64,000 nucleotides of DNA from positions 4,588,001-4,652,000 of the forward strand of contig JAITYX010000017.1 in assembly GCA_021018815.1 (NCBI GenBank). The letters run 5' to 3'. This DNA comes from Talinum fruticosum (Eukaryota; Streptophyta; Magnoliopsida; Caryophyllales; Talinaceae). Below, one piece after another: positions 13,401 through 25,525 of this stretch. The position numbers were made by a program, and so were the translations under genes. Position 1 is the first letter of the stretch. Every line of letters starts with the position of its first letter. Under the pieces are notes generated by a model, which was not told where the DNA came from, ran no database searches, and saw nothing but the letters and a program-made list of their open reading frames with translations.

Positions 13401-16400
13401 AAGGAGAACATGAAGGGGAAGAATCAGCAGGAGGAAAGAGTGGGTAAGTTTGCTTCTGGTGTAATGGCCGAATAGAATTATTTCGGACTAATATAAGATA
13501 CCTTAACTGCTGTACCATATAGACACATATTTCTTATATAATCGTCTGGCTTCATTCTTTTCCACCATTTGCTTTTTGAATTTTGAGGAATTGACGTCAC
13601 TTCCTCAATGCAAAATGTTCACTTGTTTCATTGTCCCTCAACACTCAGGGTAGACAAATTTTAAAGAGGCCTGTAGGGATGGATTTTAACTTTCATTTTG
13701 GCTTTGGCTTTAATTTAATGTGCATATGAGTTTTGTCTTGCCATGGATTCATTGTCATTATGTCACGTTTCACAACTTTGGTTATTGCTATTTGCTTGGC
13801 ATGTCAAAGCTTGAGTGTGTAGCTTCCTGGAATAGACTTTTCCACATCCTTCTTAGAACAGGGCTTGACCTCTTAACTCTTATGCAATGTGGTCAAATCA
13901 GGGGCTAGGTGGTCACCAAATCTAATGTCAATATTTCAGCATATTCCTTTTGGTTTTTTGCATTTTTGCGTTTTTCTGGCTGCTGTTGTGATCAGAACAT
14001 TCCCATATCAGACTAAGGATTGTGAATGCTAAAGTAAAATTTTCTAGTAGTCGCAGATGTTTAGGTCTTTTGACTAAGATGCTAGGTGCCAGCTCCGAGG
14101 GATATGAGGAAATCAACGGTAAGACTTCGCCCTTTCTCTGTGCTATTTATACAAGCACAATTGTCTCTGTCATCTGATCTTCTGCCTAAGATGCTGTGCA
14201 CCCTTCTATAGGGATATCATGCCTTTCGATGATGTCTCAGTCATCTCCATTTAGTAAGAATGCACTCTGTAGCAGGAACCCTGTTATCAAAGACTGAAGT
14301 TTCTGTAGTAGTTTATAGGGAATTCTAGTGTGCTTGGTTTCTTTCTCAAATGGCATTCCAATTGCAAGCTGTGGTTTTTGAAAACTGTAAACGTTCTCTT
14401 GTGCTAGCTCATTACACATCTAAAGTAACCTTGCTATACTCTAAATCAGGTCTTTGTTGATGTTATTACAAGAGCATGTAGATGCTCTACATCTGATCTT
14501 CAGTTTTGAAGGTAATACCTCAAACTCCCTCTAGGCCTTCATACCTCATCCCAGTTTTCGGTTTCTTCAATGACCAATTTGATGGATATCTACTGACACA
14601 AGCTCTTCATTTGCTAGCTAACCATAAGTTTTCCTTTCTATTTTTCTATTCGTTCTGGTTAGTTGATGGCTAAAGGATCTTCTACTAACTGGGTTTAGAT
14701 TGAGGACAAAGAGTTCTCAGGTCTCTGGAGTCTTGATATATGTGAAATGCTGGTCTGAAATATAAGAACCATTGGAAAGATCATGAAGAGGACAGAGAGG
14801 ATAAAATTGAGATTCAGATGTAAGAAAAGGGTTAGAATCAATTCTTACTGCACCGAAAGTTTTACACGTGGAGGTGAGTGTCATTATCAAATTCTCATTT
14901 GTTCAGATTATGCTTGTGTGTTTATTTGTCCCTTCGCTTCAGGAAAAAATAAGAGTAGGCTGAATTGTCAGCTAAAAGAGCATTGCATTTGAGCAAAAGC
15001 AACTAATCATACTTTTCAATAACTATTTGGCCTTCTATGGTTGTGCTGTGGATTTTCTGATTATCAGTGTGCATTTGGTACATATGATACAAAAAAGTTG
15101 CCTTCTTTTAGCATGCATATGATACAAAAAATTCTTGCATATTTTTCAATCTAATGTATTAGTTTCCAAAACCTGCAATATGCCACATTTCTTCACTATG
15201 TCATAATTCTAAAACTTGGCATCTGTGTTCCTTTTGATTGACCGTGCATTCTAGCTGTGGCAGAGTGGATAAATAGGTTGGTCAGAGAACAAAAGCTATT
15301 GTACCTTAACCTCAGAAGCTGGATTTTTAGCGGTTGATGGTCTTCTTTCATCTTGTTGTATCTTTCTATCACTGATTTCATGCTGTTGCAAAGAGAGTGA
15401 ACTTTAGTTAGAATGTTCTGAGCACAAAAATTTCTGCAGACCATGGTGTCAACAAACAACAATCCTCTATTTATCAATTTCTTTTTCTCGTATTGTTATG
15501 AGTGAAGTTTTCCTCCCAAAGCAATTAACCAACGTCTAGCTTACCCAGGGTATGTTTGCCTCTGCTTAGAACTACTGGATTATCATTGGTTATCATGCTT
15601 GAGATTTTGGGCTGGATTTTTACTCACTTTTGCTTGTGATCTCCTGTGAGTTACTAATTCTTATTATTTATATGAATATATCTGAATCGAGTTCTATTGC
15701 TATTGGAAAATGAAATCAAATTCATTTTATATAAGTAAAAGCTGTACATTTAAAACAATACAGCAGGAATGAGAAATGCAACTGTAATAAGGGCAGACTG
15801 GTTGAAATGACTAGGTAAGTTTGATATTATGTAAATTCGAAGGAGATCATGGGTTTAGGCAATCTGATTAAATTCTAAGGTTTAATTGTAGGTTTAAACA
15901 AATCTATTTGTAGGTTGAATTGTAGGTTGGGTTCTGGGTTGCATCATAGGTTTGGACAATCATACTATAGTACTTGTTATCTTTTGTCTTCTGCTTCAGT
16001 CAGAACTACTATGATCTAGGTAGGTTAAGGGATTTGAAATTGTGTTCAGGCTTGACTTTTAAGTTTGTGTAACAGGTTACAATCAATATCACTAGAATGA
16101 TTTAGGGATGTTATATAAGTGTGTTGGAATATATGGTGTACTGTTTAACATTTATAATTCTACCTTTGGATATATTAAACTAAACGAGAATATTTATAAA
16201 TTCATATTTGATATTTTTAAGGTGATTTTTGTATGTATTTATAATCGATATTTCTAAAGTCTTTAAACATGATAATCTAATAAACCACCTTTGGTAATTA
16301 GTCTTTTACCTTTACTTTGAGGTTAGAAACGTCACAATTCTATAGAACCATAGTGTCGTAAATCCTACTAAAGTTTGAATCTCCATTTGAACTTGATATG

Positions 16401-19400
16401 AGATTTTTCAGGTGTATACATTTTAAGTAAATAATACTTCCTCTATCCATAGCGATTTATTTTTCCTTCTTTCTCTCAAATTAGAATTTTCAACCTAGTG
16501 ACGGTAAATAGGTCGTTCAGTTCTACGTGTTTGTCTAATATCATATTAGGTCATGCTTGGGTCGATGATATTTTAGTTTGATTCGGGTTTAGATCGGGTG
16601 ATTTTTTAATCATATCGATTTTGGATTAGTTATTGTTTAATTCAATAAGCTTGTCATACAAAAAGAAGATACTTTGTGGAAAACTTTGGATTTGTTCAAG
16701 GGGTCAAAGTCGGATTATGTGTCCATTTTTTGATGTGTTTGTTTGATTGTCTGTTATGATATAGATCATACTGTTTGGTTGAAGGTTGCGGTTCACTTAT
16801 GTTACAAGTTGTATTATATAAAAATAATTAGGAGAAGTTTACTAACAATATTTTGTAGTTAGCTTTTTAAGACGATTGATTGTGTGGTTTTCATATTTGC
16901 ATTGGTTAAGTATGATTTTAATTATTGAAATCATATAGTTATTATTAATAAATAAAATATTGGATTGAAATAAACTATATTTAGGAAATCTTAGGTGATT
17001 ATATATCATATTATAAATTTAGACGTCATTGCAACATCGAGTTAAAGAGTGGTTGACTAGGTGGAATGCTATTGTGACAGGTTGAGCTTGTGATTCACAA
17101 CCACAAGGAGGGTGATAGGGGTCAACATGCTTCATTTAAATAGCGGTCAAGATGTAGATATAGATTCTGATTATAGATTCTCAATTAAAGCCCGAATTAC
17201 AAATTCCTCCTTCCAATCAACCACCCCCAACTCATTGTTAGATTATAAATAACAAGTACCCCTTAAATGTAATACACAAACATATAATCATCCAATGCCT
17301 TAAAAGTGTAGTTTATTAATTCAACGTTTATATATAAATTCTCTAATCTTTCAATCAAACAAAAGTGATTCAGAACACCAGTATCACAGTAACACTGCTT
17401 TAGGAGGTATTGGAGAGAATAATTAATCTATGGGTATTTCTTTTTGGTATATAACCATTGAAGGGCCTAATGACAAAGTTAGGCCTCTATTGAGCTTGGT
17501 CTAATAATTGCATGTCGCCCCTTACGCCAGCTAATTCACTACCTTGTAGAGGAGGGGCAGCAACTGATTTACCAATCCAAAAAGAAAAAAATTCAGTTTT
17601 GGTCATCTTCCCCCTTAATAGTTGTAGGCTAACAACTCCTTATCAATTATCACTTTTTCTCAATTTAACACCAAAGGACACTAATGCCATAAAGACACTT
17701 TTTTTCCTAAATGGTAAGTTGCATATTCTCGCTATGTTGATGTATTAGGTATTGAAAAATCATATATAATTAATATTTTACAATTGTAGTTAGCATAGAC
17801 TAAAGTATGACTATTATTATACCAAATCTAAGATAAAATTTTAAAAACAATCATCATATATATATATAAAGTATGACTATTAGATAACAATGTCTTGAAC
17901 TAGCTAATGGCTAGTTGATAGTATATAGTTAGCAAACACTAAATATAATAGCCAATGTACATCAAGACAAGATAAAGCTAGGCAACCCCTTCTACTTTTC
18001 CATCTAACCTTCGACAATGGTAAATCCCTTGATGAAGAGGGAGCCTTCTCTGGTTCAATGGAAAGGGACAATCCTTGTACTTTTCACATTACCCAAGTTC
18101 ATATGCAATGGTGAAAATTGGAAACCAACAAGAAAATGCACAAAAATTATGTTATAATTCCATGAACACGACATTAAATATTGCTTACTTCTTTATATTA
18201 GGGCATTTCATAAAAAAATTGTGAACGTTCATGTTTTATTAAAAATGAGCACATATTACATCATATATGGTACAATAAAACCCCTCCATATACTGTTTGT
18301 TTTTTCTCCTATATATTTTTTCTAACCTCATTTGAATATATTTCTTTCTAATCTCATTTAAATATATTTCATTCAAATATATTTCTTTTATTCTACTCTT
18401 TTTATTTTATGTTTCTATTTTTAACTTGAACGGATTATCATACAACTCATTATAACTTCATACGACTTTAGTTCGAGTTTTACAACTTCATACAACATTT
18501 TATAATTAACTTTTCAACTATCTTACAACTTTCCTTACGAGGTTTATACAACTCATTGCAACCTTACACCTACAAGGAACAGGATTTTAATTCTTACAAA
18601 TAATCTTATTCTATTGCTTCTATGTCTCATGTTAACCCGAAACGACTATATAGAGAAAATATTCCGTGTTTTGAGGATATTTCATGGAACAGCTCGGAGG
18701 ATTAGAGCATGAGGCTACAAATCACGAGTGTCGAGGGTTTGAATCCCTCCTCGCCCATAACCGACCCCAAAAGGAAATCATGATCGAGATAGCGGACCCA
18801 AAGCTATTAAAGGACTTTTATTTATCACCTATGATATTGAATTACTAGTAATTTGATGTTCAACTTACCGTTTTGATTAGTTTAGCAATTATTGATTTGA
18901 GTATCATTTCTTTCCATGATATTGAAAAGGCTTGAATTTTTTCTATTAAAAATTAAAGTTAGTTTACACCAATATTACTTTAATTAATCTTGATAGTTGA
19001 TAAGTTAGTGTTGATCTTTATACTTATTATGCAAATAACATTTTAAAATATTTTATTTTTTTATAATTTAAATATATTATAAATATTATCATTTGCGTAA
19101 TCAATTAAAATTATAGACGAAGTTAATAATAAGTAATAACCTTTATTTAGAACTTACTATATTATAACTTATATGTAATATTTAATACATTGATCTTATT
19201 AAGTTGCTAGTAAATTATACTTTTTATGTAAAATAAATTATTGACAAAGTGTGATACATATATCATAAAATATTAAAAAAGAGACTTTTATTCATCACCT
19301 ATGATATTAAATTATTAATAATTTGATATTTAACTTACTGTTTTGATTAGTTAGCAATTATTGATTTGAGTATCATTTCTTTCCATAGTATTTAAAAGGT

Positions 19401-22400
19401 TTAGCTTTTTTCTATTTAAAATTAAAATTATTTTACACTGATACTATAAATTTTGATAATGAGTTGATAAGTTAGTGTTGATCCTTGTGCTTAGTATTAT
19501 ATGCATATAGCATTTTAAAATATTTTATTTTCTTTTATAATTTAAATATATTACAAATATTGTTATTTGTGTTATCAACTAATAGATTCACTACGATCAT
19601 GATAAGTGACCTTTTTTTAGTCTCATATATATATTATCTAATACATTGATCTTATTAAGTTACTAGCAAATCATACTTTTTTTTTATCTAAACTAAATTA
19701 ATCGATAAAAATTAATACATGTACTATATAACATTAGAAAAAAGTATTTCATTCATCACTTCTGATGTCAAAGTTATTGTTTTGATTAGTTTAGCAATTA
19801 CTGATATGAGAGTATTATTTCTTTTCATGGTATTGAGTTAATAAGTTAATATTTATCATTATACTTATTATGCACAAAACATTTTAAGATATTTTATTTT
19901 TCTATAATCTAAAGATAAAATAGCTATTTTTATTTGCATTGTTAACTAAAATTGTGCATTAAGTTTATGATGAATAACGATATTTATTTAAAAATTATTA
20001 TATTATAACTTATAGGTAATATTATTTTTTGGTTAAGATCATATATGTTATTAATACATTGATCTTATTGAATTATTAACAAATTATATTTTTTTATCTA
20101 AAATAAATTAATCCACAAAATATATATATTATATAACATTAGAAAAAATAAGGCTTTCATTCATCACCTATGATACTAAATTATTAATAATTTGATGTTT
20201 AACTTATTATTTTAATTAGTTTAGCCATTACTGATTTGAGTACATTTCTTTCTTTGGTATTGAAAAAGTTTAACTTTCTCTATTAAAAATTAAAATAATT
20301 TTTACACTAAAATTACTTTAATAAATCTTAATAGTGAGTTGATAAGTTAATGTTATCCTTATACTTATCATGAATTTTTATATGAAACCGTATCAAATAA
20401 GTTATTGTAAGACGAGGTAATTTTTTGAACATTTTAATATGACTAATAATTTGTACTATAGTTACTTTTTAATTTAAGAGTGACTAATAATTCATCAATA
20501 AGTGACTTTTATTAGAGTTACCCCTAAATGAATTATTAATCACCTTCTATGTATTTAAAGCTATAAAAATTTACGTCTCACAATAACTTTTAAGTGAAAC
20601 GGTCTCACACAAGACTTACTATATACTTATTATGCACATAACATTTTAAGATATTTTATTTTCTTTTATAATATGAAGATATAATAACTATTGTCATTTG
20701 CTTTGCCAACTAAAATTATGCACTAAGTTCATAATAAGTAAATAATAAGTAACAATCTTTATTTAAAAGTTACTATATTATAACTTACATGTAATATTAT
20801 TTTTTTAGTTAAGATTATATATTTTATTTATTACATTAATCTTATTGAGTTACTAGCAAATTATATTTCTTCTATCTAAAATAAATTAATTGACAAAATA
20901 TATAAATTATATAACATTAGAAAAAAGATAAATAATGCATTATATTATATGTTAAATTTTTTAAACAAATATTTTAAACACAATCGGTACGTATGACCAC
21001 ATATGACCATTTAAAATCTAGTAAAGAATAAAATTTGAATACATAGATTGTTTGTTGGACACTTCAAAACAAAAATCTAGTAAAGAATAAAATTTGAATA
21101 CATAGATGGTTTGTGGACACTTCAAAACAAAATATATATGAGAAAAAACAAAATTTTTACATATATATTGATAGTGTCGATATTCTTATTTTTAAAATCT
21201 ATGATTACTACAATTAATTCTGATAAAGTGTTGAACCGTTCATCTAACTATTTCACAAGATAATAGTTTTTAAAATCTATGATTACTTCAATTAATTCTG
21301 ATAAAGTATTGAACCGTTCATCTAACTATTTCATAATAGTTATATTTTTGTTTCTTCGACCCTTAAAATAAGTCATTTGATGCTCAATCATAATGGTCAA
21401 TATTCATTTATGTACAAGTGTTATTAGTGAATGTACTTTTAAAGGAGAAACTATTATTTATTTTATGTGTATGAATTGTTAACAAATCCCACAAATACTA
21501 ATACTAAAATTTTAAAATTCAATTTTAAATGGAACAAAATTTAGAATAATAGAGCATGTACTAAGAGCCAAACAAAAAAATAGAAAGGAAAACTTAAAAT
21601 AATTAAAAAGAAATAATCAATGTTCATATTTCAACAATTTTTTTATCAAATACAAATTTTTTTAATAAATTTTAAATACCCTACTTTTATGATTTTTCTT
21701 TAGATGCACGATACGAGTTGTTAAATAGAAAGAAATTTACAGTGTATAGAAAAACGCAAATGGATAACAACCATAACTTGAATGTATAAAATTATGTTCG
21801 AGGTTTCTATAATGGATAAAATTATATACAAATATATGGAAAAAGTTTCTAAATTCTACATTTATATTAATTTGCTTAAAAAAATTTTAATTTTCTTAAA
21901 AATTTCTAAATTTAAGAATATAATCAAAGTTAAATTCTATATTTATATTAGCTTCGATAAATAAGGATTTGAATGAAATTTTGTTAATTTTAATGGCAAT
22001 TTTATACTCTCCACACAACTATTTTTAGGAAAAAATGAATTATTTTTAGCTGAAACTCAGGCTCGGCTAGGCATGCCTTTGAGCCAGCTCGGCTAGGTAT
22101 GCCTCTGAGCCGACTCGGACTCAGTTTAAATAATATTAGATGCTATATAATATTTTTAGAAAAAAAAAAAACTACACTTCTATATTATTCAATTTTTTCT
22201 AAAATAGGTAATTTCATCTAAAAACAACTTCAATCTAAACACATTATAAATGAAGCTCTCATAATAAGCTTTCCTACCATGTAATGCAAGATATTCTTAC
22301 TCCTAAACTAGACTTTCTAAACTTTGAAAAATGATCAATGGCCGAATGCCCTTCACAAACTTCAGTTCGTGTAAGATTTGTTATGATTACAAGGGTATAA

Positions 22401-25400
22401 AGAAATTGCTCCCTCTATTTTTAGTTTTGGAAGTCTGTTTGTTAAAGAAACAATTACTAGTTCATCTCATAAAATAAGATAAAAAGTTTTCAAAAGGTTA
22501 GTATTTTTGTTTTTATTAGAATTTTGGACTTTTTTAGCACCTAATGCGAAGCTATGACTAACAATTATCTTGCGAAGCTATCATGTCGAAAATATATTAG
22601 CTACTAGCAATAGCATTTTACAATCAAATCCGTCATTTTTTAAAATTCCTGTATTATTAGTTTTTATTTAACAAACATCCTGTACATTACAAGAGTTCAA
22701 AATGCCTAGGAACAATATATATCAAGCTTAAAAAACCACAAGTCCTAAAAGGATTCTTCAGGTTTGCTACTGTTGTAATTCTTTTATAATTCTCAAACTT
22801 CACATATTTTTTAAAGACAATTCCTCTTGCTTATCTTTCATTCTTTTAAGACACCATATATCTGTTATGTTTCTGTAGCCTGTCTTCTTTATGTACTTTG
22901 GCATAAACCAAGTAAATTAACATCAATCTTCCAACCCATTAATCCATAATGTTTATATTTTTTTATAGTGTGGAAAACTGGAAATATTATCAAGAAATAA
23001 AATACATTATTTTGGAGATTAGGATGACATCATTTACTGGATCAGCATGTCATGAAAATGGCAAACACTCAACTGATGAATTTCTTTTCTTTTTGGAACC
23101 AATGCTGGATTGGCCAAGCATAAGTGAGAAGCACGTGACATACGTACGGATGTCATTCGCATCAATGATAAAATTTCTGGAATGTATAAGCCAACTTGAT
23201 AATAAACAAGTAGACAAATCAACATCGGAATTATCCTGGGTTGTAATGACTACATATGATCTTTATTTGGTTTATCGCATGCCATGAAAGGGCTATTGGG
23301 TGCATGGAAAGCTAACTTCTGTATCTCACAGCATGATGTAGAGGAGATAAAAATTCTAGAAACCTATTTGATATTTTGTGTCTGAGTTGGATAAAAATGA
23401 GAGATAAAAATCTAAGTCCCAAGGAAGATAATCATTGAAAAAAGAAGTCAATTAAACATTGATCTTGAAAAGCTACACAAGAAAGCAAAGTAAGATTCAC
23501 GTGTCCCTACTAAGATTGGCCAGGACCTTAGTAAGAATTCGTTTGTCGGGAAGATGAGGACTCTATCATATCAGGGGATGAAAATCATGCTATAAAAAAG
23601 ATGACAATGAGTTTGAGGGAAAAGTTTGAAAGAAAATAAAATGAGTATCGTGCTATAAACTTTTATGGTATTACTCAGTTTATAATAAAGTTCTTAAGCT
23701 ATTGTGAAAAAATTTGAATTTTAAGTCTACTTGTTGATGATTGTATTTTAATGCTTTTGCCAACAAAAGAGCAAAGAAATACATATATCATTAAATGTAA
23801 TATTCTAAAATTAATTAAGAAAGATTTAAAATTAAGATGACGACTACTTATGTTACCATCACTAATGGTGCATTCATCTTTTTGGGGGTTTACTCTTACT
23901 AGATTCACAAAAATGTGTAGGGTTCGGAACACTATTAAAAACAAAGAAAGCAAATCAACCTATTAATATGTGAGTCGCAATAAAAAGGTTGGTGCGGGCA
24001 TCTAAAATGAGTATTTATATTACGACTTTGTTTTATTAACTTATAACCCCTTACAAATTCTTATAATTACTTACAAATTTTTATAACTAACTTTACAACT
24101 ATTTTGCAGGTGTTAACAGTTTTTTACAGTTTATAACTTCTTACAACTTATAACTTAGTGTTTTACAATTCCTTATAACTAAATAGAACAGGGTTAGACA
24201 TTTTTTTCTATACTTAAGCATTAATCTTTGGTTTGAAACGCTCTTACAATTGATGACAAAGTATTTCAATTTGACATGTGAATGAAGAGAACTGCTGAAA
24301 ATGCTTTTGTTATGGCCAATCAATATTTTTGAAGTTTAAATATTATATGTATTTAGAGAAAGAAAGTGAATATCTCAGCCAAGCAAGTGGGCCGATGTTT
24401 GTTTTTCAAAGTTTTGTTTATCAGTTTTAATATTTCATTCATTCTTCAAATCTAATAAATCCATATATCCCATAATCCTCCTTAAGCAAAGTGGTGCTTA
24501 AGGATATATACTCCAATGAGAAAGAGATTGCAAAGATCCTAAGATTAGAAAACTTTTTGGTTGGCTAATACTCTAACAAAAAGTAGAGAACAATCTTCTA
24601 AGATAATTCACATCACAAACTAACTTTTTCATTATATTCAGAAGTGAACATATCAATAGTTAATTGACTATGTAAGTAACTAATAAGTGCTAAACTTTAA
24701 CACTTAATACTGTGTTCCTAGTAAAATGACTAAATAACAATTATAGGAGTAGCTATTTGAACATCTAGGCTATGCTATTCACGAAAAAAGTACTGAGTAA
24801 TAACTTAAGAGTATTGAAGTTAATCTCATCCCAAAAAAAACAAGGAAAAAAATAGCATTCCAATTAAAATGGTGATTTTATGAAATGATATGGTATCGTA
24901 TATGTCATTTACTTATATATATAAATAGAAGAGTAGTAAATAAAAAAAGTAAAAAAAATACAAAAAAGTTCTGCAAACTATCAGGATTTCTGATGCCTTT
25001 GATCATATATCTCACATTGATGGATGACTGACCAGTTGGGTTCAATGTCGTTAGAATAAGGATTCCTCGTAGAAGCTTTGAATGTATATATTGTTTAAAG
25101 TTCAAATAGCAATGGTCTTAAGACCAGTTAGACCTGAAGAGATACCTATTTCTAAATATAGGATAAATTACTATATGCTTGGATGTATGGATTGCCCTTT
25201 AACTTCAGATAGAAAATGTAGCATATAAATTGCAATCTGTTGGACGAATTCTGACAATGTTATTACACATATTATAGATATATTTAACTAATTGTAACTT
25301 GCAATGGAAGTATGATATATTGCAAGTTTGGATTGGAATATTATACTTTTATTTAGAGGAAATAAAGGCAGATGAGAAAAGGGTTTGGAATATATTCAAA

Positions 25401-25462
25401 TCCGGCCTCTTGGCAAGAATTTTACCATTTTAATTAGTTTAACATATTAATATAAATTTGTT

Positions 25463-25525
<63 letters not shown>

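Noticed and set aside
18685..18768. A functional nuclear tRNA gene
   Set aside because: The anticodon and acceptor positions are altered and it follows plastid trnR; no intact cloverleaf.
22949..23287. 112-codon plus-strand ORF in MADS intron 1
   Set aside because: No motif, no homologue I recognise and no splice context; could be chance or old TE text.
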